Shown here in pieces: positions 1 through 8,600 of a stretch of DNA of 58,913 nt. The position numbers and the translations under genes were made by a program. The notes below the pieces were generated by a model that saw only the letters and a program-made list of their open reading frames with translations, was not told the DNA's origin and searched no databases. Numbering within the stretch: the stretch's first letter is position 1; each line of letters begins with the position of its first letter. Origin of the DNA: Chloroflexota bacterium (GTDB lineage Bacteria > Chloroflexota > Anaerolineae > B4-G1); assembly GCA_024232355.1 (NCBI GenBank), contig JAAEPW010001288.1, forward strand, positions 1 to 58,913. The letters run 5' to 3'.

Positions 1-191
1 ATCTCGAAATCAAGCCCCTGACAAAGCGAATTGGGGCCCAATCAGTCCCCGATTTGCAATTCCCGCTCTCTGGAGGCTTTTTGGACTCTTTCTTGCCCTT
101 GACTGGCCTCCATTTTGCGAAAAATTGGTGATGGTACCGAGTTCGGACGTGGTTCTCCCACATAGGGTAACTACCGCCGCTGGCGTATGCG

Positions 192-230
192 GGAGATTTT
201 GCAATAAACTGCAAAATCTCCTTTACTTTT
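192..230 (+). terminator. Rho-independent terminator of an upstream gene
   Basis: A perfect 12-bp stem (GGAGATTTTGCA at 192-203 and its complement at 210-221) with a 6-nt loop is followed by TTTACTTTT. This fits an intrinsic terminator for a plus-strand gene left of the window. A second, weaker stem (AAAAGCCG with CGGTTTTT, 237-255) follows. Nothing coding is recognised in bases 1-191. Confidence 0.65.
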
Positions 231-282
231 CGAGGAAAAGCCGACGGCGGTTTTTGTTACCTATCGAGGTATTGGAGGACGT

Positions 283-1437
283 ATGATCTATTTTGATAAT
301 GCCGCCACTTTTTGGCCCAAGCCGCCGGGTGTGGCTGAGGCGATGGTGCGCTTTCTCGACGATGTCGGCGCTAATCCTGGGCGCGCGGCTCACCGGCGTG
401 CCGTGGAATCCGGGCGTGTTGTCTATAATGCCCGCGAGGCGGTGACGGAGCTGTTCAATGCGCCTGACCCGTTGCGCGTGGTTTTTGGCCCCAACGTGAC
501 CGAGGCGCTCAATCTGGCGCTGTGCGGCTTGCTGCGTCCTGGGGATCACGTCGTCACCAGCTCGATGGAGCACAACTCGGTGATGCGCCCGCTGCGCGCG
601 CTGGAGCGTCAGGGCGTCGGAGTGACAGTGGTACAGTGCTCGCCGGAGGGATTTCTCGATCCTGCTGATGTGGAGGCGTCCATCAAGCATAACACGACGA
701 TGATCGCCCTCAACCATGCATCCAATGTGGTGGGAACGCTGCTGCCGGTGGCCGATGTGTCTCGTATCGCCCGCCAGCACGGCTTGCTTGTGCTGGTGGA
801 CACGGCGCAGACCGGAGGTGCTTACCCGGTAGATATGCAGGCCGACGGTGTGGACCTGCTGGCCTTTACGGGTCACAAGTCGCTGTGCGGGCCGATGGGC
901 ACGGGCGGACTGATCGTCGGGGCGCGGGTGGACGTGGCCCGGATGGAACCGCTCAAGCGTGGCGGCACGGGCAGCCGCTCGGAGCACGAGGAGCAGCCGG
1001 ACTTTTTACCCGACATGTGCGAGAGCGGTACGCCTAACGCGGTCGGTTTGGCGGGGTTGGCGGCTGGTGTGCGTTGGGTGCTGGCGCAGGGTGTGGAGAA
1101 CATCCGTGTCCACGAGGTGGTGCTGGCCCAGCGACTGATCGGCCAGCTGCAAGAGATTCCTAGCGTGATTGTCTACGGCGGGCTGGACGCAGAACTCCAA
1201 ACCGCGACCGTTTCTTTCAACATCGTCGGGATGGAACCTTCGGAGGTCGGGCTGCGGCTGGATGATGAGTATGGTATAATGTGCCGCGTGGGATTGCATT
1301 GCGCGCCAGCAGCGCACAAGACGTTGGGTACGTTTCCGGTGGGCACGGTGCGCTTTGGGCTGGGGGCTTTTAACACTGCCGAACAAGTCGACGCCGCCCT
1401 GGAGGCTGTGCGCCGACTTGCCCAGGGGGCCGTTTGA
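283..1437 (+). CDS. Class V aminotransferase, cysteine desulfurase-like (TIGR01977-type)
   Basis: A 384-residue PLP-dependent fold-type I enzyme. The N-terminus MIYFDNAATFWPKPP is typical of the csd/NifS branch. The PLP-binding lysine lies in FTGHKSL and the DTAQTGG segment holds the cofactor-binding aspartate. A cysteine in the C-terminal RVGLHCAPAAHKT loop matches the sulfur- or selenium-accepting cysteine of desulfurases and selenocysteine lyases. GGAGG precedes the ATG by 4 nt. It overlaps the next gene (TGATG). The subfamily found beside DUF3343 and YedF is associated with labile-selenium handling for selenium-dependent molybdenum hydroxylases, so mobilising Se or S from (seleno)cysteine is the likely role. 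The enzyme class is secure; the selenium role is inferred from neighbours. No selD is visible in the window. Confidence 0.88.
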   Translation: MIYFDNAATFWPKPPGVAEAMVRFLDDVGANPGRAAHRRAVESGRVVYNAREAVTELFNAPDPLRVVFGPNVTEALNLALCGLLRPGDHVVTSSMEHNSVMRPLRALERQGVGVTVVQCSPEGFLDPADVEASIKHNTTMIALNHASNVVGTLLPVADVSRIARQHGLLVLVDTAQTGGAYPVDMQADGVDLLAFTGHKSLCGPMGTGGLIVGARVDVARMEPLKRGGTGSRSEHEEQPDFLPDMCESGTPNAVGLAGLAAGVRWVLAQGVENIRVHEVVLAQRLIGQLQEIPSVIVYGGLDAELQTATVSFNIVGMEPSEVGLRLDDEYGIMCRVGLHCAPAAHKTLGTFPVGTVRFGLGAFNTAEQVDAALEAVRRLAQGAV

Positions 1438-1664
1438 TGGGTCGAGATCAATATGCCGTTATTCTGGTCTATTCCACCAACTATGCCTTGCGGGCGGAAA
1501 AGGTCTTGTTGGAGGCAGGAATCTCATCTAAACTGATCCCCGTTCCCCGCCACCTGAGTTCCGACTGTGGTGTGTGTGTGCGCGTCGAGTGGTCGCAACT
1601 GGAAGCGGTGCTGGAAGCGTTGGAATCGGCAAAAGTAGAAATCAATCAAGTTCACGAGATCTGA
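1437..1664 (+). CDS. DUF3343 small Se/S-carrier-like protein
   Basis: A 75-residue protein. The ATG at 1437 overlaps the upstream stop by one base, which favours it over an in-frame TTG at 1434 and implies translational coupling. The segment SDCGVCVRVEW carries a CxxC pair in the position typical of DUF3343 proteins, following a ferredoxin-like beta-alpha-beta pattern (LVYSTNYALRAEKVLLEAG). DUF3343 genes recur with the TIGR01977 aminotransferase and YedF and are thought to carry selenium or sulfur, though no reaction is established. Directly after the stop lies a short direct repeat (ATCTGATTGRCGTAAA, 1660-1675 and 1679-1694). Confidence 0.8.
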   Translation: MGRDQYAVILVYSTNYALRAEKVLLEAGISSKLIPVPRHLSSDCGVCVRVEWSQLEAVLEALESAKVEINQVHEI

Positions 1665-1701
1665 TTGACGTAAAAAAATCTGATTGGCGTAAAGGAGTAG
1701 G

Positions 1702-2796
1702 TTGACAAAGTATCAAATTCTTACAGCCGAAACAGAACTGGGCCAGCAAGCGCTCACAGAGGTGATGGAACGCTCGTATGTTTCAGACATTGATAGCGTG
1801 CCGCCCGCCTGGGCGCGTGTGCTGGTGGCGGACGATGAGCCCGTGTCGTTTATTGTCGTCGATCCGGCGCGCTGGATGGAGTATCCGGGTGGTGATCTTC
1901 CCTACGCTTTTATCTGCGACGTCGCCACGCGGGAGGATCGCCAGGGCGAGGGGCATTTTCGGGCCATTATGGAGGATACGTTTGCGAGCTTGCACGCTGC
2001 CGGGGTCTCGTTGGTGGTTACCCATGGGCGTTATCCGCTCTACCGTCGGTTCGGTTTTGACGTGTTCACACACCACAGCGGTATCTTTGTGACACCCGAA
2101 CAGATCGAGAGGGAATTGGGGGTGCTGGTGTCTGAACGGGCAAAGGAACTGTTGGTCGTCGATGAGAACCGGTACCTGCACGAGGACATGTTGTTGGTCA
2201 CTGATGTCCGAGCGACGATTATGGCAGAGAGTAAACAGGCTCTGCAAACGGCCGCAATGCTGGCCCGCGAACGCACCAAGTCTCGCATCATGTTCGAGTA
2301 TCCGCCTGCGCCGAGTTATGGTTCCCGGTATCCCATTTGCCCGTTGCCAGAGACGCCTTTTGTTGCGCTGGCACGGGCGTGTGGCGCTCAAGTTTGTGTG
2401 CAGGGCGCTGCGCCGGAAGAAGGCGAAATCCCCGACGCTGATTGGATCAAGGTATTGGATTCCGAGGCGTTCCTGCGGGAGGTTCTGAAAGGAATGGAAA
2501 AACCAACACGCGCCCTGCCTAAAGGAACGATTGGTTTTGATACCGACGCGGGCGCTGTGACTATTAAGAGCGTTGGAGGAAGGGTGACGGTGTCGAGTGA
2601 TGATGGGCCGGATACAGTTCGAGTAACGTGGCCGTCTGCGGCACTAGCACAACTCGTGACCGGGTACAAGTCTATCGAGGTGCTTTGTGCCGTTCACAGT
2701 GCAGAAATTTCGGACAAGGCTATGACTTTGCTGGGGGAATTGTTTCCCCCAAGGTGGCGTTTTTCTAGGAACGAAAGCTGGACGTACAAATCGTAA
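1702..2796 (+). CDS. Eis-like GNAT acetyltransferase with C-terminal SCP2-like domain
   Basis: A 364-residue protein starting at TTG, supported by AAAGGAG at 1691-1697; no ATG lies near the conserved N-terminus. Residues about 1-150 form a GNAT fold: CDVATREDRQGEGHFRAIM is the acetyl-CoA loop motif (R/QxxGxG/A), and YRRFGFDVF is the usual GNAT C-terminal motif. The remaining ~200 residues match the layout of Eis-type enzymes, with a second GNAT-like region and a sterol-carrier-like tail. Eis proteins acetylate amines, including aminoglycosides, but no substrate can be assigned here. It sits between DUF3343 and yedF on the same strand with short gaps, so it is probably co-transcribed with the selenium cluster. 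Confidence 0.75.
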   Translation: MTKYQILTAETELGQQALTEVMERSYVSDIDSVPPAWARVLVADDEPVSFIVVDPARWMEYPGGDLPYAFICDVATREDRQGEGHFRAIMEDTFASLHAAGVSLVVTHGRYPLYRRFGFDVFTHHSGIFVTPEQIERELGVLVSERAKELLVVDENRYLHEDMLLVTDVRATIMAESKQALQTAAMLARERTKSRIMFEYPPAPSYGSRYPICPLPETPFVALARACGAQVCVQGAAPEEGEIPDADWIKVLDSEAFLREVLKGMEKPTRALPKGTIGFDTDAGAVTIKSVGGRVTVSSDDGPDTVRVTWPSAALAQLVTGYKSIEVLCAVHSAEISDKAMTLLGELFPPRWRFSRNESWTYKS

Positions 2797-2812
2797 AGTT
2801 TAGGAGACAATT

Positions 2813-3421
2813 ATGACCAAAACTGTTGACGCGCGAGGGCTGCCTTGCCCCCAACCGGTGATTCAAACTCGAAACGCAATGCGAGAAAGCATGCCTGGGA
2901 TAGACGCAGCCGTGACAGCGATTGTCGATAACGAGATTGCCCAACAGAATGTGACCCGCATGGCCGAAAAAGCTGGAGCAACGGTGAAGGTTGAAATGCG
3001 GGACGATGGCATATATCTGCACATTACTCAAGGCGAGATGCTACAGGCAGATGCAATTCCGCAGCCTGTGGTCATCCCTGTTGGAGGGCCGTTGGTGTTG
3101 GTGATACCCAGCGAGTCTATGGGGCGAGGCGATGCTGAACTGGGACAAATCCTCATCAGGGGCTTTTTCCACACCTTGGGTGAGGTCGAGCCACTGCCTC
3201 ACACGATCATCTTTTTCAACAGTGGGGTCAAATTGGTGGCGGAAGGCTCGCCGGTGTTGGAGGACCTGCAAAATCTGTGCGGGCAGGGCATCGAAATCCT
3301 GGCCTGCGGCACGTGCCTGGGGCACTATGATCTGAAGGACAAGATCGTTGTGGGCGAGGTGTCCAATATGTACACCATCGCCGAAACGATGTTGGGAGCG
3401 GGTAAAGTGATCAATTTGTGA
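2813..3421 (+). CDS. yedF: YedF, TusA-like/DsrE-like selenium-metabolism protein
   Basis: A 202-residue two-domain protein. Residues 1-75 are a TusA/SirA-like fold with the signature DARGLPCPQPV, whose CPxP cysteine carries persulfide (or selenide) in TusA. Residues about 90-202 are a DsrE-like domain ending with the CGTCLGHYDL motif typical of YedF (sulfurtransferase-like selenium metabolism protein). TAGGAG precedes the ATG. Its position after the desulfurase-like gene and DUF3343 reproduces the cluster seen in genomes with selenium-dependent molybdenum hydroxylases. The family is secure; the biochemical reaction is not established. Confidence 0.88.
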   Translation: MTKTVDARGLPCPQPVIQTRNAMRESMPGIDAAVTAIVDNEIAQQNVTRMAEKAGATVKVEMRDDGIYLHITQGEMLQADAIPQPVVIPVGGPLVLVIPSESMGRGDAELGQILIRGFFHTLGEVEPLPHTIIFFNSGVKLVAEGSPVLEDLQNLCGQGIEILACGTCLGHYDLKDKIVVGEVSNMYTIAETMLGAGKVINL

Positions 3422-3723
3422 CAGAGATGATCGACGTATTTCCAAAATTAGATCATTTCACAAGTTAACTGCAGTATAGCCCCTTGTGGGCGGCTACTGC
3501 AAATGAATGATGGGCCAAGACCCTGTACTATGGCATTAACTTTTATATTGACCCCAAGAGGACTTTGCCTTTGCAGGTGGGAGGCCCAAGACTTTGTGAC
3601 GTATACCGTGAAGCTAACTTTGTTCATAGGTGTCGTTCCAAAAACCTCAATGTTACAAACTTGACTTTACCCTTTTGTGCCAAATACTGATATAATGAGC
3701 CGATCAACCATCAGAGGAGGCAA
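3422..3723 (+). promoter_or_regulatory. Intergenic region with weak stem-loop and extended -10 promoter for bshA
   Basis: This 302-base gap holds no convincing gene. A stem (TGCAGTA at 3470-3476 with TACTGCA at 3495-3501, plus an inner GCC/GGC) could end yedF transcription but has no T-run. An extended -10 element, TGATATAAT at 3688-3696, precedes bshA; the TTGACT at 3661 is 24 bases upstream, too far for a normal -35. AGAGGAGG at 3713-3720 is a strong ribosome-binding site for the ATG at 3724. Confidence 0.5.
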
Positions 3724-4839
3724 ATGATGCGTATTGGCATCACGTGTCGCCCAACACAGGGAGGGGCTGGTGTGCTGGCGACCGAGCTGGGCAAGCACCT
3801 GGCCGCGCGTGGTCACGAGATAGCATTCATCAGCCATTCTACGCCGCTGCGCTTGTATGATCCCCTACCGAGCATCAGTTTTCACGAGGTCATGACTCGA
3901 GCGGCTCCCCCGTTGAGCAATTTTCCCTACACGCTGGCTCTTGCTTCCAAAATGGTCGAGATCGCGCGGCTCAAGCGATTGCAAGTTTTGCACGTGCATT
4001 ATGCGATCCCTTTTGCCATCGCCGCCATGTTGGCCAGACAAATCGCGCCGGAACTGGATTTAAAAATCGTCACCACCTTGCACGGGACCGATGTCACTCT
4101 GGTGGGAAACAATCCGACGTTCAAGCCGATCACAGAGCTAGCCATCGAACAATCTGACGCGGTCACTGCGGTCTCGCGTTTTTTGAGGGAGGAAACCTAT
4201 CGCCAATTTCGGGTAGAGAAGGACGTCGAGGTGATCTATAATTTTGTCGACCCGGCGCGGCACGATCATCTGCCTTCATCGTACCCGTTGTCGGATGACT
4301 CTTGTCCGTGCACGTTGATGCACATTTCCAATTTTCACGCGATCAAACGAGTGGATGATGTGGTCAAGATATTTGCGCGTGTGCTGGGCAAGTTGGATGC
4401 CCGTTTGGTCATGGTGGGAGATGGACCGAATTCAGCCCTGGCATTGCAAACGGCCCAGGACTTGGACATTGAAGATCGGGTTCAATTTGTGGGCGTCGTT
4501 AACAGGATCGTGCCGCTGCTCCAGACCGCCGATTTGCTGCTGCTTCCCAGCCAAACTGAGAGTTTTGGTCTGGTCACGTTGGAAGCGATGGCTAGTGGCG
4601 TGCCCGTCATTGCCAGTGACGTCGGGGGGCTGCCGGAGGTCGTTGAACATGGCGTCACGGGATACCTGGCCCCGGTTGGAGATGTAGACCAGATGGCAGC
4701 ATATGCGGTCAAACTTTTATCCGATCGTATAGCTTTTCAAACATTTTCCAAGTCTGCACGCGAGCGTGCTGTGAGATTGTTCGATTGTCACGACATCTTG
4801 CCCCAGTACGAGGCCGTCTATGAGCGAGTGCTAAAATGA
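3724..4839 (+). CDS. bshA: BshA, GlcNAc:L-malate glycosyltransferase (bacillithiol synthesis)
   Basis: A 371-residue GT4-family, GT-B-fold glycosyltransferase. The N-terminal glycine-rich loop (GITCRPTQGGAGVLATELG), FISHSTP, LHVHYAIPFAIAA and TLHGTDVTLVG segments are hallmarks of BshA, which couples UDP-GlcNAc to L-malate in the first bacillithiol step. The C-terminal domain has the nucleotide-sugar E-x7-E motif region ESFGLVTLEAMASGVPVIAS. The ORF ends ATGA, overlapping bshB1 by four bases, so the two are translationally coupled. bshC, the final enzyme, is not in the window. Bacillithiol is best known in Firmicutes, Deinococcus-Thermus and Bacteroidota-type bacteria. Confidence 0.9.
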   Translation: MMRIGITCRPTQGGAGVLATELGKHLAARGHEIAFISHSTPLRLYDPLPSISFHEVMTRAAPPLSNFPYTLALASKMVEIARLKRLQVLHVHYAIPFAIAAMLARQIAPELDLKIVTTLHGTDVTLVGNNPTFKPITELAIEQSDAVTAVSRFLREETYRQFRVEKDVEVIYNFVDPARHDHLPSSYPLSDDSCPCTLMHISNFHAIKRVDDVVKIFARVLGKLDARLVMVGDGPNSALALQTAQDLDIEDRVQFVGVVNRIVPLLQTADLLLLPSQTESFGLVTLEAMASGVPVIASDVGGLPEVVEHGVTGYLAPVGDVDQMAAYAVKLLSDRIAFQTFSKSARERAVRLFDCHDILPQYEAVYERVLK

Positions 4840-5621
4840 CAAGGGAAATTGACAGACCTCTGGATATTCTGGCATTCGCTCCTCACCCAGACGACGCGGA
4901 ACTGGGGTGCGCAGGCAGTTTGATCCTCGCCGCTGACCAAGGGCTGCGGGTAGCCATTGCTGATTTGACGGAAGGAGAGCGTGCCAGCCGGGGCACGCCG
5001 GAGAAAAGAGCGCGAGAAAAGGAACGAGCTGCAGACTTGTTGGGTTTATGTGAACGGTTCTCTCTCGGCTTGCCAGACACCAAAATCGGAACCGATCCGG
5101 CACAGCGATTGCCCGTCATCCAACTGATCCGAGAGACAAGACCACGCGTCGTTTTGGCTCCATACGGGATAGATCGGCATCCAGACCACGTGGCAGCGAA
5201 CAAGCTGGTACGGGATGCTTGTTTCTTTGCTGGGGTAAAAAATGTCGGGATGGGATGTTCCCATCGCCCAGAACGAGTGTACCAATATATGATTCATCAT
5301 CCATTTTCACCTAACTTTGTGATCGATGTGTCGTTGGTGTGGGAGCGGAGAATGGCGGCGGTGATGGCTTATGCTAGCCAGTTTCACTCTGGACTTGCCG
5401 TCCATGACAAGTGCTCGACAGAAAACGGGCCAGATACCGTCATTAGCCAGCCCAGTTTTCTGCGTTTCGTTGAGGCCAGGGCGATCTACTATGGCGCTAT
5501 GGTCGGTGCGGCGTACGGAGAGCCGTTCTACATGCCCGGTCCTGTGCCTTTACGTGAATTTCCCAACTTGGTCGATCCACGTCCACTGCCCGGCAAGTTG
5601 CCCGCGTACAGTATGTATTGA
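4836..5621 (+). CDS. bshB1: BshB1, bacillithiol deacetylase
   Basis: A 261-residue LmbE/PIG-L metal-dependent deacetylase. The zinc motif AFAPHPDDAELGCAG (HPDD) and the downstream YGIDRHPDHVAANKL (HPDHxA) motif supply the metal ligands and general base. RASRGTPEKRAREKERAADLLG is characteristic of the BshB1 branch, which removes the acetyl group from GlcNAc-malate. It overlaps bshA and lies only 18 bases upstream of the first receptor-channel gene, so the channel gene is probably part of the same transcript. BshB1 rather than a general PIG-L enzyme is favoured by the bshA partner. Confidence 0.9.
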   Translation: MTREIDRPLDILAFAPHPDDAELGCAGSLILAADQGLRVAIADLTEGERASRGTPEKRAREKERAADLLGLCERFSLGLPDTKIGTDPAQRLPVIQLIRETRPRVVLAPYGIDRHPDHVAANKLVRDACFFAGVKNVGMGCSHRPERVYQYMIHHPFSPNFVIDVSLVWERRMAAVMAYASQFHSGLAVHDKCSTENGPDTVISQPSFLRFVEARAIYYGAMVGAAYGEPFYMPGPVPLREFPNLVDPRPLPGKLPAYSMY

Positions 5622-5639
5622 TGTGAGAGAGGTAGCGAT

Positions 5640-8600
5640 ATGTCAAACAGACTGACTTGGTTCCGTGAGCACAAGCGTCAGACATTGGCTTTGTTGGTGA
5701 TCGGTCTCCTTGCTATTTTGTTCGTCACTTGGTGGAGGGGCTCTAGAACTGATGATGTGTTATACATTGCTCTTGTGTGCTCAGAGATTGAAGGCTATAC
5801 CGATGATTGTGACATGATGCACCAGGCTACCCAACTCTACCTGGATCAGGTCAACGAAGAGGTCGACCAGGTCAATGGCAAACGGGTAGAGATGTTACCA
5901 CTCCTTGATGATCAAGGTACCCGCTATGGAGCGCGGGAGCGCGCTAGAGAAATCGTAGAGCAAGACCAGGCTCTTGTGGTGTTAGGACATTATTTCAGTT
6001 CTGCCTCTATCGCCGCTAGCCCAGTCTATAAAGGGGCAAGAATTCCCGCCATTGCCGGAGTCTCTTTGGCCGATGCGTTGACTAGGGATAGTGATTGGTA
6101 TTTTCGGGTTGTCCCTGATACAGATTTAGAGGGCGTTTTTCTGGCCAATTACGTCCGCCAGGTGATGGGACACGAAACGGTCAGTATACTCTATGACAGC
6201 CACGATGATTATAGCTTTTCGCTGGCTACAAGTTTTGCGTATCCCTTTCTTGGCCTGGGGGGGACGGTCGAACATCAATGGGACCTATACGCGCAGGCCG
6301 ACAACGTGGATACACAAATTGCCAGAATCGTTGATGGTTTACTGCAAGACGACCCCGATCTGATTTTTATCGCCTCGCAGCAGAACGAAGCGTACAAGTT
6401 TATCGTTTCATTGAGACGCAAAGGGTTGATGGTTCCCATCGTTGGTGGTGCTTCTATGGGGGATAGTGCCTTTGCTGCCAGGTTCAATGAATACTCGGAA
6501 GAGCGAACACGGCCTGGATTTTTTTCTGATAACATTTACGCCAGTACCCCGTTGATCTTTGATATTGCCGGCGAACGAGCACAACAATTCAAAAGTGACT
6601 ATGAGGAAAGATACCAGCAGGAACCAAACTGGGTAGCGGCGGGAGCCTATGATGCAGTGATGCTGGCTGTCAAGGCTATGCGGGCGACCGGAGTGCAAGG
6701 TGATCCTAGAGATCGGTCTGCTGAGCGCACCCAGATCAGAGATTACCTGGCTTTATTGACGAGTGCTGAGGATGCTATGCCAGGTGTTGGGGGGAATATC
6801 TACCTGGACGAACTAGGTGATCCGGTCAAATCGGTCGTTATGGGACAATTTGAAAAGCAACATTTTATTTCTGCCCCGACACAATTTGTACCTGTGAGCG
6901 ATCTTGCCCATATCAGTGATCTGAGTACCGCACTGGCCGAAAATCAAGTGCTCGTCGTAAACGGGAAATATATGTATCAGACCAACGTCGTTTATGTCGG
7001 AATAGATTTTAACGAGATCAGCGAGCTTGATATGAAAGAATCCACTTACAAGCTCGACTTTTATTTGTGGTTTCGTTGTCAAGGTGATGTGCATGCCAAC
7101 GATATTCAATTCATCAATACAGTGAAGGATATCGACCTGGGCAGCCCGGTTGCGGAAAGGACCTTGGGGGACGTGGTCTATCAGGCCTACCGCGTCGTGG
7201 GTACGTTCAAGGGGGATTTCGATTTTCGCAACTATCCGTTTGACCAACAGCGGCTAGAGGTCAGATTTCAGCACGCCGACGCCATGCACGATAATTTGAT
7301 CTATGTTGTCGACCAAGTTGGTATGCAGGATACCACGAGCGCAGCGCTCAAGATCCGCCTCGATCAAGCGAGAGCTTTGGAATCACTTGCTGATTGGCGA
7401 GTCAATCGCGTGGGTATTTTTCAGGATGTCTTTACTACAGACTCGACGTTGGGAAACCCAAGGCTCTTTGACGCAGACACGGCTACCGAGTATTCGAGAT
7501 TCAATGCGTTTGTCGAGATTGAGCGGAATGCAACCCAATTTATTCTCAAGAGTATGGTCAATTTGTTCATTGTCTTTTTCCTGGCATATCTTTCCTTGTA
7601 TTTGCCGCTCGGTCATGGTGCGCGCTTGTCCTTTGCGACCAGCGCCTTGTTCACTACGGCGCTCTTTCATCTATCTCTGACAACCTCTTTGCCCCAGATT
7701 GGCTATGCGGTCGCGATGGAGTATTTCTTTTACGCTGGTTATGTGTTATCTGTGGTGCTGGTCTTTTTCCAGTTGATTGACTTGAGATTGGATACGATCC
7801 AAAAGGATATGGATGAGGAGGAACAGAAAAATATTGAGGATAAACGATTATCGTTCAATCGGATAGGCCGGATCGTTTATCCTCTGGTTTTGTTGTTTGT
7901 CGTAATCGCGTTCACCTTTCGTGCGGGCGTTATTGCGTCTACCTTGGAGTCGGTGCAAGAAACGCTACATATTGTCTCCAATCTAGACATCCGTGCTTTA
8001 TTCTCACCGGATGACAACGATACCGAGATGGATGAGGAAATCGTCTTGACCCTAGGATCGCAGCATGTGGACAACAAAGAACAAATTAATCGGTTTCTGG
8101 CGCGCTTTAACACCAAGTATCCTCATATCACTGTCAGATTCGATCCGTCTCGGGCTTATGATGTAATTCTACAAACCCAACTGGAAAACGGGATGGCTCC
8201 CGATTTGCTCTACTTGAGTTCTTTTTCGGCATCACGGCCTTTGTTTGAGATGGGTCATTTGGAATCGCTACAGGATTTGTCCGGCTTAAATGACTCGAAC
8301 TTTACCCAAGAGGCACGTGTTCCCTGGACATCAGACGATGGCGAGCCGTATGCTGTACCGTTAATGGCAGTTTCCCACGGCATCTATTATAACGTGGACA
8401 TCTTTGAGCAACTTGATTTGACGATACCCACCACCTGGGAGGAGTTGCTCGCCACATCACGAGCTATACAGGATGCCGGATATGTTCCATTCGCAAACTC
8501 GACAGGCCACGAGATGAACGTCGACGATATCTTTATGAGCCTGGCTCCCAACTTTATCGGTGGGCGTGAAGGACGGGAGGCATATCTGTCTGGTGAGCGT

